A stretch of 64,000 nt of DNA from Prevotellaceae bacterium UBA6398 (GTDB taxonomy: Bacteria; Bacteroidota; Bacteroidia; Bacteroidales; Bacteroidaceae), in the NCBI GenBank assembly GCA_002437495.1, contig DJQA01000016.1, positions 1 to 64,000 on the forward strand, in the 5' to 3' direction. The notes beneath the pieces are model-generated. The model saw only the letters and a program-made list of their open reading frames with translations. It had not been told where the DNA came from and did no database searches. A program made the translations under genes and the position numbers. Below, one piece after another: positions 43,339 through 52,093 of this stretch (the stretch's first letter is position 1; the number at the start of each line of letters is the position of its first letter).

Positions 43339-44586
43339 TTATTCGTAATCCTCGTTTTCCTTGGCTATTCTCAATGCGGCGTTGAATTTGTCAACCAATG
43401 CCTGTGGCATTTCCTCGCCGCCGTAGCGGTTTTTGTATATGGCTTTAACCATAAGCAGCGGGTCAAGTTGGTGCAACTGTTCCTTTGTTTCCGTTTCCGG
43501 CCTTTCGTTGTCTGCTTCGGCGTTTCCAACGTTGCGTATTGTGCAAAGCATTGCGGCGCGACCGTCAAAGGCTTCTTTTATGGAGTGGAGTGTTGCGGAA
43601 TCGGGAGTTTTCCCGAGACGCACCTCTACATACGGATAGCTTGAATTGTCGTCTTTCTTTTCGCACTTCGGCAATGATTTTGCCTGTTCGATGGCTTCGT
43701 CGGGGGTTGCAGTTCCGCTTTGCGGAATGGTTACGAGTTTTCTTAGAGGAGTATATTCCACGGGGTTTAGGGTAACTGTGCCGTCTGCGCCAAAGTTTAC
43801 CACGTTTACTCCGTGGCGGTAGCCCCTTTCTCCGAATGACATTGGGAGTGCCGAGCCCGAATAGCGTGCGTGGTCAAGCCCTGCCACGCGTTGTGCCTTG
43901 TGTATATGGCCCAGAGCCACATAACTTAGGTCGGCGCAGAATTTTGAGGCATCAACGTTTTCTTCGCCTCCTATTATTATGCGTTCACTGTTTTCCTCGC
44001 TGCTTATTTCGCTGCCTGTGGCGTAGAAATGCGCAACAAGCATCATATGCTGCTTTTTTCCATAGTTGCGGCGCGCCTTGCTTATGAGTTCTTGGAAGAA
44101 TTTGCCCATGCTCTTGCTGAATGTGTCTTCGCGCGGCGGTTCCGGTTGGCGCAGGAAAGGCACGGCAAGGCATACAACTTCGTCGTTGGGGTCTTTGCGT
44201 GAATGCAGCGGTATTATGAGGTCTTCGGTTTTTGCATTTCCCTTGTCGTCTGTGTGCAGGCATCCGCGAACCTGTATGCCCTGTGGGGCGAGTATCGGGG
44301 CTGAAGCCTCAAGGCGTGCGGCGCTGTCGTGGTTTCCGGCTATGACAACAATCTGCAGTCCCGGGTTCTCTCCTACGGCACGGCTAAGAAAGTCGAAGTA
44401 TATGCGTTGTGCCTCGGCCGACGGGTTGGGGTTGTCAAACACGTCCCCTGCCACCACAAGCGCATCGGCCTCATGCTCGCTTATCGTATGAAGAAGAAAG
44501 TCGAGGAAGTGGCGGTGTTCGTCAGAGCGGTCGTAACCGTAGAATGTGTTGCCGATATGCCAGTCGGCCGTATGTATTATTTTCAT
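43339..44586 (-). CDS. sbcD: SbcD exonuclease subunit (Mre11-like)
   Basis: A 415-residue metallophosphoesterase nuclease. Phosphoesterase motifs in order: IIHTADWHIG (residues 3-12), VAGDVFDNPNP (about 45), VIAGNHDSAARLE (about 80), MLVAHFYATG, and YVALGHIHKAQRV. The C-terminal capping domain follows. With SbcC it forms the ATP-dependent endo/exonuclease that cleaves DNA hairpins. It is the first gene of the sbcD-sbcC-rdgB-porZ-acyltransferase series, with a -7 box 27 nt upstream of the start. Confidence 0.95.
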   Translation of the reverse strand: MKIIHTADWHIGNTFYGYDRSDEHRHFLDFLLHTISEHEADALVVAGDVFDNPNPSAEAQRIYFDFLSRAVGENPGLQIVVIAGNHDSAARLEASAPILAPQGIQVRGCLHTDDKGNAKTEDLIIPLHSRKDPNDEVVCLAVPFLRQPEPPREDTFSKSMGKFFQELISKARRNYGKKQHMMLVAHFYATGSEISSEENSERIIIGGEENVDASKFCADLSYVALGHIHKAQRVAGLDHARYSGSALPMSFGERGYRHGVNVVNFGADGTVTLNPVEYTPLRKLVTIPQSGTATPDEAIEQAKSLPKCEKKDDNSSYPYVEVRLGKTPDSATLHSIKEAFDGRAAMLCTIRNVGNAEADNERPETETKEQLHQLDPLLMVKAIYKNRYGGEEMPQALVDKFNAALRIAKENEDYE

Positions 44587-44612
44587 TTTTCAGTAGCCAA
44601 TTATACCGCATA

Positions 44613-44620
44613 CAAAGATA
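44613..44620 (-). promoter_or_regulatory. -7 box of the sbcDC transcript
   Basis: Complement of CAAAGATA is TATCTTTG, perfect TAnnTTTG, with TTG 22 bp upstream on the minus strand. Confidence 0.6.
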
Positions 44621-44813
44621 AAAGTTTTTTCATAGCAGAGTGCAATGCCCTCTGCACAAAATTTTCATTGGTGCATTAAATGCGCCTTCCCGAAAAACCA
44701 TATTGCGTGGCACGCAGCAGCCATATCGCTAATGGGATGGGGGAGACCGCTATGGAAATTTGTAACGTTTTGAGTTTCAAATAAATAACCGCATACGGGT
44801 TGGTTTGTATAAC

Positions 44814-44990
44814 GATTTGTTTTACAGAGGTTTGCAAGTGGCGGAAAAAGGTCTGATGTAGTTTGAATTACATCAGACATAATTTTTTCTACGTCCCATG
44901 TAGTTTTTCCCATGTCCCATGTGGTTTTCGGGGCAATTGTGAAAAGGCACATGTTTGCAGACTGTGATAATTGCAGGGGCGTAAGTGGGC
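44814..44990 (-). repeat. Dispersed intergenic repeat, copy H (reversed)
   Basis: On the minus strand the core units are ACCACATGGGACATGGG, ACTACATGGGACGTAG, ATTATGTCTGATGTAAT and ACTACATCAGACC. T5, then CCGCCACTTGCAAACCTCTG and TAAAACAAAT follow. A remnant of the palindromic module (TTACGCCCCTGCAATTATC) survives near 44968-44983. Confidence 0.83.
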
Positions 44991-45062
44991 TGTTAAAATC
45001 CCGTGGATTAAGTCTCTGAAATAATTGGGTTTTTATTTTGCCCGGCAGCAAGGATATGAAAT

Positions 45063-45108
45063 AAAAAGAACGCACCACATAATTGCAATCATGCGGTGCG
45101 TTCTTTTT
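45063..45108. terminator. Terminator of the sdhCAB operon
   Basis: AAAAAGAACGCACC (from 45063) pairs with GGTGCGTTCTTTTT (ending 45108); extended stem GAACGCACCRCAT/ATGCGGTGCGTTC with one wobble position. A/T tracts on both sides make it bidirectional. It lies 14 nt after the sdhB stop. Confidence 0.88.
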
Positions 45109-45121
45109 ATAAACTTACGGT

Positions 45122-45880
45122 TTAATCAGCAAGCTTTGCCTTTATAAACTCGCGGTTCAGGCGTGCTATGTTTGCCACGCTTTCGTTCTTTGGGCATACA
45201 GCCTCGCAAGCGCGGGTGTTGGTGCAGTTTCCGAAACCAAGTTCGTCCATCTTTGCAATCATTGCCTTTACGCGCTTCTTTGCTTCTACGCGCCCTTGTG
45301 GAAGGAGCGCAAACTGGCTCACCTTGGAGGATACGAATAGCATTGCCGAGCCGTTTTTGCATGCAGCCACGCATGCGCCGCAGCCTATGCAGGTTGCGCA
45401 GTCCATGGCCTCGTCTGCGTCCTCTTTGGAAATGAGTATTGCGTTTGCATCGCGCGGCGCGCCTGTGCGAACGCTGATGTAACCGCCCGCAGCCTGGATT
45501 TTGTCGAATGCCGAGCGGTCAACCATGCAATCCTTGATAACGGGGAATGCAGCCGAACGCCACGGCTCGACGGTGATTACTTCGCCATCGTGGAAGCGGC
45601 GCATGTATAGCTGGCAGGTTGTGGCGCCTGTCTCGGTTTTTCCATGGGGAGTGCCGTTGATGTAGAGGGAGCACATACCGCAAATGCCTTCGCGGCAGTC
45701 GTGGTCGAAAACGAAAGGCTCTCTGCCTTCCTCCACGAGCTGCTCGTTGAGAATGTCCAGCATCTCAAGGAACGAGGTGTCGGTTGGGATGTCGCGCATC
45801 TCACGCTCGTCAAAATGTCCCGGGTCTTTGGGGCCGTCCTGCTTCCAATATCTTATTTTGAAACTTATTGTATTAGCCAT
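45122..45880 (-). CDS. sdhB: Succinate dehydrogenase/fumarate reductase iron-sulfur subunit
   Basis: A 252-residue electron-transfer subunit between the flavoprotein and cytochrome b. The [2Fe-2S] ligands are in DCREGICGMCSLYINGTPHG with the distant C of TGATTCQLY. The [4Fe-4S] and [3Fe-4S] ligands are in CIGCGACVAACKNG and CTNTRACEAVCPKN. In anaerobic Bacteroidales this enzyme chiefly reduces fumarate with menaquinol, making succinate. It is the last gene of sdhC-sdhA-sdhB, with 45 nt after sdhA and a strong terminator behind. Direction of reaction is from knowledge of the group. Confidence 0.96.
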   Translation of the reverse strand: MANTISFKIRYWKQDGPKDPGHFDEREMRDIPTDTSFLEMLDILNEQLVEEGREPFVFDHDCREGICGMCSLYINGTPHGKTETGATTCQLYMRRFHDGEVITVEPWRSAAFPVIKDCMVDRSAFDKIQAAGGYISVRTGAPRDANAILISKEDADEAMDCATCIGCGACVAACKNGSAMLFVSSKVSQFALLPQGRVEAKKRVKAMIAKMDELGFGNCTNTRACEAVCPKNESVANIARLNREFIKAKLAD

Positions 45881-45925
45881 TTTAGTTTTGTTTTTAATTG
45901 TTAGTAAGAAGTCCGGACTTTTCTC

Positions 45926-47905
45926 TTAGCTCTTGTAGTTTCGTGTCTTGACTTCAATAGCTTCGTATTTGAGCGGTTCCTTTGTAAGCTCGGGGGCTTT
46001 TGAGTCATCGCCCTGGTATTGCCAGCAGCCAACGTAGAAATAGTTTTTGTCATCGCGCTTAGCCTCTCCGTCTTCGGTTTGGTATTCCTCGCGGAAGTGT
46101 CCGCCGCAGCTTTCGTTGCGGTGAAGTGCGTCATAAGCGATGAGCGAGCCCATGGTTATGAAATCGTTGAGGCGGATTGCCTTGTCGAGCTCCACGTTAA
46201 GGCCTTCTTTTTTGCCGGGTACGAACAGGTTTGTTTCGAATTCCTTGCGTATTTCCGCAATCTTCTTGAGCCCGGTTTCGAGCCCTTCCTTGTTGCGTGC
46301 CATGCCCACGTATTCCCACATAACTTTGCCTAGTTCCTTGTGTATGGTGTCAACCGATTTCTTTCCCTTGATGTTCATCAAGTGATCTATCTTGTCTTGA
46401 ACGGCCTTTTCGGCAGCATCGAATTCCGGTCTGTTGGTATCGAAACGGGGAACGGTGATTTGGTCGCTCAGATAGTTCTGTATTGTGTAGGGAAGCACAA
46501 AATAGCCATCGGCCAGGCCCTGCATCAGTGCGGATGCCCCAAGGCGGTTTGCGCCGTGCTCCGAGAAGTTGCACTCGCCTATGGCAAACAGACCGGGAAG
46601 GTTTGTTTGCAGCTCGTAGTCAACCCAAAGTCCGCCCATTGTGTAGTGGATGGCCGGGTAAATCATCATCGGGTTGTAGTATTTCACGCCGTTTATTTCT
46701 TTTACGAACTCGCCGGGGTTTACGTCTGTTATTTCCTCGTACATGTCGAAAAGATTTCCGTAGCGTTGCAGTACTACATCGAGACCAAGGCGGCTGATTG
46801 CTTCGGAGAAGTCAAGGAAAACGGCAAGGCCGGTGTTGTTTACGCCATAGCCGGCATCGCAGCGTTCCTTTGCCGCACGCGAAGCCACATCGCGGGGAAC
46901 AAGGTTGCCGAATGCCGGATAGCGGCGTTCCAAATAGTAGTCGCGGTCTTCCTCCGGAATGTCGGTGGGCTTTATTTCGCCTTTCTGCAATTTCTTTGCG
47001 TCCTCAATATTTTTGGGAACCCATATGCGGCCGTCGTTGCGCAGGGACTCGGACATAAGTGTGAGCTTTGACTGTTTGTCGCCGTGTACGGGGATGCAGG
47101 TGGGGTGAATTTGTACAAAGCAGGGGTTTGCAAAGTATGCGCCGTGGCGGTATGCCGCCATTGCCGCCGAGCAGTTGCATCCCATTGCGTTGGTTGACAG
47201 GAAGTATGTGTTGCCGTAGCCGCCAGTTGCGAGCACCACGGCGTGTGCCGCGAAGCGTTCGAGCTTGCCGGTTACTATGTTTTTGGCAATTATGCCGCGT
47301 GCGCGACCGTCAATCATTACAACGTCCTGCATTTCGTAGCGGGTGTGGAGTTCCACCGTGCCTGCGTGAACCTGGCGCATAAGTGCCGAGTATGCTCCGA
47401 GCAGGAGTTGCTGACCGGTTTGTCCCTTGGCATAGAAAGTGCGGCTAACCTGCACGCCTCCGAATGAGCGGTTTGCAAGCAGTCCGCCGTATTCGCGCGC
47501 AAAGGGTACGCCTTGTGCCACACACTGGTCGATTATGTTGGCGCTTACTTCGGCAAGGCGGTAAACGTTTGCCTCGCGTGCGCGGTAGTCGCCGCCCTTA
47601 ACCGTGTCGTAGAACAGGCGGTAAACCGAGTCGCCGTCGTTCTGGTAGTTTTTGGCGGCGTTGATACCGCCCTGTGCTGCGATGGAGTGTGCGCGGCGGG
47701 GCGAATCTTGAATGCAGAAGTTCAGTACGTGAAAGCCCATTTCGCCGAGCGATGCGGCGGCCGAAGCTCCGGCAAGGCCCGTTCCCACTACTATCACGTC
47801 GAGCTTGCGCTTGTTGGCGGGGTTCACCAAACGCTGGTGAGCTTTATAGTTGGTCCATTTTTGCGATACGGGACCCTCTGGTATTTTTGAATTTATAGTT
47901 GACAT
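45926..47905 (-). CDS. sdhA: Succinate dehydrogenase/fumarate reductase flavoprotein subunit
   Basis: A 659-residue FAD protein carrying the succinate/fumarate site. The Rossmann motif VIVVGTGLAGASAAASLGEMG is at residues 38-58, the FAD-linking His in RRAHSIAAQGGINA, and HPTCIP and SEHGANRLGASALMQGL lie further on. Catalytic Arg/His residues are present in the usual context (DYYLERRYPAFGNLVPRDVASRA). Length and sequence style fit the epsilon/Bacteroidota b558-type enzymes rather than the E. coli type. It sits 89 nt after sdhC. Confidence 0.96.
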   Translation of the reverse strand: MSTINSKIPEGPVSQKWTNYKAHQRLVNPANKRKLDVIVVGTGLAGASAAASLGEMGFHVLNFCIQDSPRRAHSIAAQGGINAAKNYQNDGDSVYRLFYDTVKGGDYRAREANVYRLAEVSANIIDQCVAQGVPFAREYGGLLANRSFGGVQVSRTFYAKGQTGQQLLLGAYSALMRQVHAGTVELHTRYEMQDVVMIDGRARGIIAKNIVTGKLERFAAHAVVLATGGYGNTYFLSTNAMGCNCSAAMAAYRHGAYFANPCFVQIHPTCIPVHGDKQSKLTLMSESLRNDGRIWVPKNIEDAKKLQKGEIKPTDIPEEDRDYYLERRYPAFGNLVPRDVASRAAKERCDAGYGVNNTGLAVFLDFSEAISRLGLDVVLQRYGNLFDMYEEITDVNPGEFVKEINGVKYYNPMMIYPAIHYTMGGLWVDYELQTNLPGLFAIGECNFSEHGANRLGASALMQGLADGYFVLPYTIQNYLSDQITVPRFDTNRPEFDAAEKAVQDKIDHLMNIKGKKSVDTIHKELGKVMWEYVGMARNKEGLETGLKKIAEIRKEFETNLFVPGKKEGLNVELDKAIRLNDFITMGSLIAYDALHRNESCGGHFREEYQTEDGEAKRDDKNYFYVGCWQYQGDDSKAPELTKEPLKYEAIEVKTRNYKS

Positions 47906-47994
47906 GTTTTTGTTTCTTGTTTGGCGGGGACTGCGTTTTGGCCGCCCCCAAGTTGTTATCTATATGCTTTTAGCGGCAAAAGGTCGGAAGTTTG

Positions 47995-48672
47995 TCAGCA
48001 TGCGCCGCCGAAAAAGGCGAACTTCAATACCACTGCCACGAATGCAAGCACCACAACCGTTACATAAACGGAGCCAATGGTTTTCCAACGGCAGAACCAT
48101 GTTTTGCCGTTCAGACCCAGGGTTTGGAATGCGCTCCAGAAGCCGTGTGTAAGATGGAACCACAGAGCCGCGAGCCATACAATGTAAACAATCGCGTAGA
48201 TGGGGTTGCCAAAAGTTTGCGCAATGAACCCTGCACCGTCGGTTGGGTCAATGCCGCAGGCTCCGTAGTTGCCGGTAAGCTCGGCGAGCATCATGTTGGC
48301 CCAGAAGTTGTAGAGGTGAAGCAGAAGCCCCAGCACCACGATGATGCCGAGCACGAACATGTTTTGCGAAGCCCATTCCACCTTTTCGGGGCGTGCCGTT
48401 ACGGTGTAGCGGCTTGCACCGCGTGCTTTGCGGTTCTGCAGCGTCAGGATGATGGCGTACACAAAGTGCAGGGCCACCAGGAAGGCGAGGGCCAGCGTGC
48501 CGGCTACGGCATACCAGTTGCTGCCGAGAAATTCACACACGCTATTGTAGGCTTCTTCGGAGAAGAGCACCACGATGTTCATAGCGGCATGGAATGTCAG
48601 GAAAAGAATCAGGGCTACGCCACTTACCGACATAACCACCTTCTTTCCAACAGATGAATCATATAACCACAT
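47995..48672 (-). CDS. sdhC: Succinate dehydrogenase/fumarate reductase cytochrome b558 subunit
   Basis: A 225-residue membrane anchor with five hydrophobic helices. Candidate haem-ligating histidines lie in LFLTFHAAMNIVVLF, LVALHFVYAI, LGLLLHLYNFW and ALWFHLTHGFWSAFQTLG. The single-polypeptide two-haem design is the B-type quinol:fumarate reductase anchor. It links menaquinol to the catalytic subunits. It is first in the operon, behind a consensus promoter with a leader of about 55 nt. Confidence 0.93.
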   Translation of the reverse strand: MWLYDSSVGKKVVMSVSGVALILFLTFHAAMNIVVLFSEEAYNSVCEFLGSNWYAVAGTLALAFLVALHFVYAIILTLQNRKARGASRYTVTARPEKVEWASQNMFVLGIIVVLGLLLHLYNFWANMMLAELTGNYGACGIDPTDGAGFIAQTFGNPIYAIVYIVWLAALWFHLTHGFWSAFQTLGLNGKTWFCRWKTIGSVYVTVVVLAFVAVVLKFAFFGGAC

Positions 48673-48736
48673 AGATTGTTGGATTTAATTATTGATGTTA
48701 ATGTATCGTTGTTAAAAAGCATTTCTAAAGTGTTTG

Positions 48737-48767
48737 CAAAGTTATACAATTCCTAAAATCCAACAAA
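48737..48767 (-). promoter_or_regulatory. Promoter of sdhCAB
   Basis: On the minus strand TTTG (complement of 48764-48767), a 19-bp spacer, then TAACTTTG (complement of 48737-48744): full consensus. Confidence 0.75.
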
Positions 48768-48829
48768 AGGCAATTGCGAAAAAAGCGGGGTGGCGTAAAC
48801 CAAAAACGCTATGTCGTACAGGCTGAAAA

Positions 48830-48945
48830 CTATTTGCGGAAAACGTAAAAACTACGTCAAACATAGTTTTTTTTATGTCTGATGTAGAAAATCCTATGTC
48901 AGACTTAGTTTTTTGCTTATGCAAGTATCTGTAAAGCAGATGCTT
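48830..48945 (+). repeat. Dispersed intergenic repeat, copy I (diverged core)
   Basis: The most diverged copy: units ACTACGTCAAACATAG, T8 then ATGTCTGATGTAG, and CCTATGTCAGACTTAG. A T-tract, GCTTATGCAAGTATCTGTAA and AGC follow. The A-tract/T-tract spacing and the tail position are kept. It lies between sdhC and the PBP4 gene. Confidence 0.7.
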
Positions 48946-49014
48946 GCAAGAAATCGTGGTGCTTGTGAAAAAATGCTGTTGTTCAACAAGTTAGAGAAAA
49001 GGGAGGGGGTTAGC

Positions 49015-50265
49015 CTACTTTTCGGTAATTGCGCGGCAAACGCGGTCTTGGAAATTGCGTGCGTTGCGGTCGTGCAGCACTCCTTGGTTGAATATTGCGA
49101 AAGCGAGTTCGTGGCCTTCGGGCGATGTGGCGTATCCTGCGAGGGTTATCACCCCTTCGAGTGTGCCGGTTTTGGCATGTACGTTGTATTGCGCCGCAGT
49201 GCCGCGCATCCGCCTTTCAAGAGTGCCGTCTGCTCCAGCCACTGGCAGGGCGGGGTAAAGGTGGTCATAAATGTTTGAGCGGGAGCGTGCGTAAACAAGT
49301 GCCCTCATAAGCAGTTCGGGCGAGGCATAGTTGTAAAGCGACACTCCGCTGCCATCGGCAATAACGTAGCGTGAGGCATCAAGCCCCATGCGCGAAATCA
49401 TGGCCTTCACTTTTACGGCAGAGGTCTTGGCTCCGGCATAGTCGCGCCCATCCTGCGCCCCCAATTGGTAGAAAAGCGATTCCGCGTATGTGTTGTCGCT
49501 CTCCTTGAGCATTGGCATGAGTATTTGGTCTATGGTATGGTATTGTGTAATGATGCATTTTGCATCGCCAACCTTCTTTATGGCATAGCGGGGTGAGTGT
49601 CTGATATTCTGCTCGGAGAGTGCGCCGAAAAATTCTGACATGAATCTGTCTCTGCCATTGTACAGCAGGGCGCGCAAAGGCGGCATGTCGTCGTCCCAGC
49701 ACCACCCCTCGCCCCACTTCAGGGTGTCTTTAACTGATATGTCTGCCCTTATTTCACCGGCAATGCTGTCTATGCCCATTTCTTTTATGGCGGCGGCAAA
49801 GGCGCGCATGTCATCGTGCCCGAACATGGGGTCCATGCCCGCCTTAATATATATGTTGCCTTTAAGTACGGAGTCTTCCACGGCTCCCTCGGCATAGAGC
49901 GAAGTTTCAAATCGATATGAGCCGCCGAGCTGCTGGAGTGCCGTGATTGCGGTGAGCACCTTTGCCGTGCTTGCCGGGCGCATGGTTTGACGCATGTTCT
50001 TGGAATATACGAGTGAGTCGGCTGTGATATCGTATATGGCTATCCCTGTTAACGAGGTTTCGAACATTGGCGCGGAAACAAGGCGGTCTATGCGTTGTTT
50101 AATCCTTTGTGCCCACGGTATGGTGGAATCGCCCATGGCGGCAACCTCTCCGCTTTGCACCACGGTCGTGGTATCGTCGGGGGGAAGGGGAATGACGGTT
50201 TGTGCACCGCAGTGAAATGTCGGCGCAACAAACAAGGCGCATAAAACAAAGAACCATGGTTTCAT
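49015..50265 (-). CDS. dacB: D-alanyl-D-alanine carboxypeptidase/endopeptidase (PBP4, peptidase S13)
   Basis: A 416-residue exported enzyme with signal peptide (MKPWFFVLCALFVAPTFHCGAQ). Penicillin-binding motifs: SxxK as STAK at residues 99-102, SxN as SDN in LKESDNTYAESLFYQLG, and KTG in VHAKTGTLEGVITLAG. PBP4-type enzymes trim the terminal D-Ala and cut cross-links in peptidoglycan in the periplasm. A -7 box ends only 7 nt before the start codon. It stands alone between repeat copy I and divergent nadB. Confidence 0.93.
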   Translation of the reverse strand: MKPWFFVLCALFVAPTFHCGAQTVIPLPPDDTTTVVQSGEVAAMGDSTIPWAQRIKQRIDRLVSAPMFETSLTGIAIYDITADSLVYSKNMRQTMRPASTAKVLTAITALQQLGGSYRFETSLYAEGAVEDSVLKGNIYIKAGMDPMFGHDDMRAFAAAIKEMGIDSIAGEIRADISVKDTLKWGEGWCWDDDMPPLRALLYNGRDRFMSEFFGALSEQNIRHSPRYAIKKVGDAKCIITQYHTIDQILMPMLKESDNTYAESLFYQLGAQDGRDYAGAKTSAVKVKAMISRMGLDASRYVIADGSGVSLYNYASPELLMRALVYARSRSNIYDHLYPALPVAGADGTLERRMRGTAAQYNVHAKTGTLEGVITLAGYATSPEGHELAFAIFNQGVLHDRNARNFQDRVCRAITEK

Positions 50266-50272
50266 CGGGTTG

Positions 50273-50280
50273 CAAAATTA
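50273..50280 (-). promoter_or_regulatory. -7 box abutting the dacB start
   Basis: Complement of CAAAATTA is TAATTTTG; 7 nt separate it from the ATG at 50265, with TTG 18 bp upstream on the minus strand. It predicts a leaderless or very short leader mRNA. Confidence 0.55.
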
Positions 50281-50429
50281 CTAATTTTTAAGGAAACCCA
50301 ATCGCAGCAAGCCTTACAGGGTGGTTTTGTAAAACGCCGTCTCCTTGTTTGCGTCATTCCCGGTTTTGCCCGGCACAATAAAAACTCATTTTTTCAACCC
50401 GTAAAAATAAAAAAACGCTCAAATTTCAG

Positions 50430-50437
50430 TAGTTTTG
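50430..50437 (+). promoter_or_regulatory. -7 box of nadB
   Basis: TAGTTTTG, perfect TAnnTTTG, 28 bp before the nadB start. AAGGAAG (50456-50462) upstream of the ATG is a plausible ribosome binding site. Confidence 0.55.
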
Positions 50438-50465
50438 TAGCACGATAAAAACATAAGGAAGAATA

Positions 50466-52055
50466 ATGATTCGCAAGTTTGATTTTCTGGTTATAGGCTC
50501 GGGCGTTGCCGGAATGAGTTACGCCCTCAAGGTGGCGCGCAGCGGCAAGGGCAAAGTGGCTCTTGTGTGCAAAACCACGAAAGAAGAGGCCAACACCGCC
50601 AAGGCTCAGGGCGGTGTGGCGTCGGTAACAAACCTGAAGCTCGACAATTTCGAAAAGCACATAAGGGATACTATTGTTGCCGGCGATTACATAAGCGACC
50701 CTGAGGCCGTGGAGCGGGTTGTGAGAGGCGCCCCCGAGGGTATAAAGTTTCTTGTGGAGAACGGGGTGCATTTCGACAAGAAAAGCGATGGCAGCTTCGA
50801 CTTGCACCGTGAGGGCGGGCATTCGGAGTTCCGCATATTGCATCATGCCGATGACACAGGCTTTGAAATACAGCGCGGCCTTATAGAGGCGGTAAAGCAC
50901 GAACCCAATATTTGTGTGCTCGAAAACCATTTTGCGGTTGAAATCATAACACAGCACCATCTTGGCATAGAGGTTACGCGCCGCACGCCCGACATAGAGT
51001 GCTACGGTGCATATGTGCTCGACCCGGACACAAAACGCATAGACACCATACTATCAAAAGTAACCGTGCTCGCCACCGGTGGGGTGGGAGCAGTGTATGC
51101 CTCCACAACCAATCCCAACATAGCCACCGGCGACGGCATTGCAATGGCATATCGCGCCAAGGCCACGGTGAAAGATATGGAATTCATTCAGTTTCATCCA
51201 ACTGCGCTGTTCCATCCCGGCGAAACCCATCCGGCATACCTAATAACCGAGGCAATGCGTGGCTATGGCGGCATATTGAAACTGCCGAACGGCGAAGAGT
51301 TTATGCAGAAATACGACAAGAGACTGTCGCTCGCCCCACGCGATATAGTGGCGCGGGCAATAGACCACGAGATGAAAATACACGGTCTTGACCACGTTTG
51401 CCTTGACGTTACCCACAAAGACCCGGAGGAGACAAAAAAGCATTTTCCGAACATATATAAGAAATGCCTGTCGATTGGCATAGACATTACAAAGGAGTAC
51501 ATCCCGGTGGCACCCTGCGCACACTATCTTTGCGGGGGCATAAAGGTTGACGGCAATGCCTGCTCGTCAATACGCCGCCTGTATGCGATAGGCGAATGCT
51601 CTTGCACTGGATTGCACGGAGGTAACCGCCTTGCGAGCAACTCGCTAATCGAGGCCGTGGTTTACGCTAAGGCTGCCGCCGACCACAGCGTGGCGCACAT
51701 CGATGAGTACGATTTTAACGACAAGGTGCCCGAATGGAACGATGCCGGTACCATGACCAACGAGGAAAAGGTGCTGATTGCGCAGGATGTTAAGGAAGTG
51801 GGGCAGACCATGTCGAATTATGTAGGCATTGTGCGCTCCGATTTGCGCCTTCATAGGGCGTGGACGCGTCTTGACCTTTTATATGAGGAAACCGAGGAAC
51901 TTTTCAAACGCGTGAAGGCAACCAGAGACATTTGCGAACTGCGCAACATGATAAACGTCGGTTACCTTATAACGCGCATGGCTATGGAGCGCAAGGAAAG
52001 CCGCGGACTGCACTACACGGTTGATTACCCCAAGCACGCATACGACCAAAAATAA
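50466..52055 (+). CDS. nadB: L-aspartate oxidase
   Basis: A 529-residue FAD enzyme that oxidises L-aspartate to iminoaspartate, the first step of de novo NAD synthesis. The dinucleotide motif FLVIGSGVAGMSYALKVA is at residues 6-23. EEANTAKAQGGVAS, EFIQFHPTAL, CAHYLCGGIKVD and GLHGGNRLASNSLIEAVVYA are typical of NadB and separate it from SdhA. Its partner nadA is in this window but 8 kb away on the other strand, and nadC is not seen. priA follows after 38 nt. Confidence 0.95.
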   Translation: MIRKFDFLVIGSGVAGMSYALKVARSGKGKVALVCKTTKEEANTAKAQGGVASVTNLKLDNFEKHIRDTIVAGDYISDPEAVERVVRGAPEGIKFLVENGVHFDKKSDGSFDLHREGGHSEFRILHHADDTGFEIQRGLIEAVKHEPNICVLENHFAVEIITQHHLGIEVTRRTPDIECYGAYVLDPDTKRIDTILSKVTVLATGGVGAVYASTTNPNIATGDGIAMAYRAKATVKDMEFIQFHPTALFHPGETHPAYLITEAMRGYGGILKLPNGEEFMQKYDKRLSLAPRDIVARAIDHEMKIHGLDHVCLDVTHKDPEETKKHFPNIYKKCLSIGIDITKEYIPVAPCAHYLCGGIKVDGNACSSIRRLYAIGECSCTGLHGGNRLASNSLIEAVVYAKAAADHSVAHIDEYDFNDKVPEWNDAGTMTNEEKVLIAQDVKEVGQTMSNYVGIVRSDLRLHRAWTRLDLLYEETEELFKRVKATRDICELRNMINVGYLITRMAMERKESRGLHYTVDYPKHAYDQK

Positions 52056-52093
52056 AAAACGGACGCAAGGAAATAATCCGGACGAAAAGCGCA

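Noticed and set aside
44665..45078. 137-codon minus-strand frame between sbcD and sdhB
   Set aside because: It spans repeat copy H and the sdh terminator and has no coding character.
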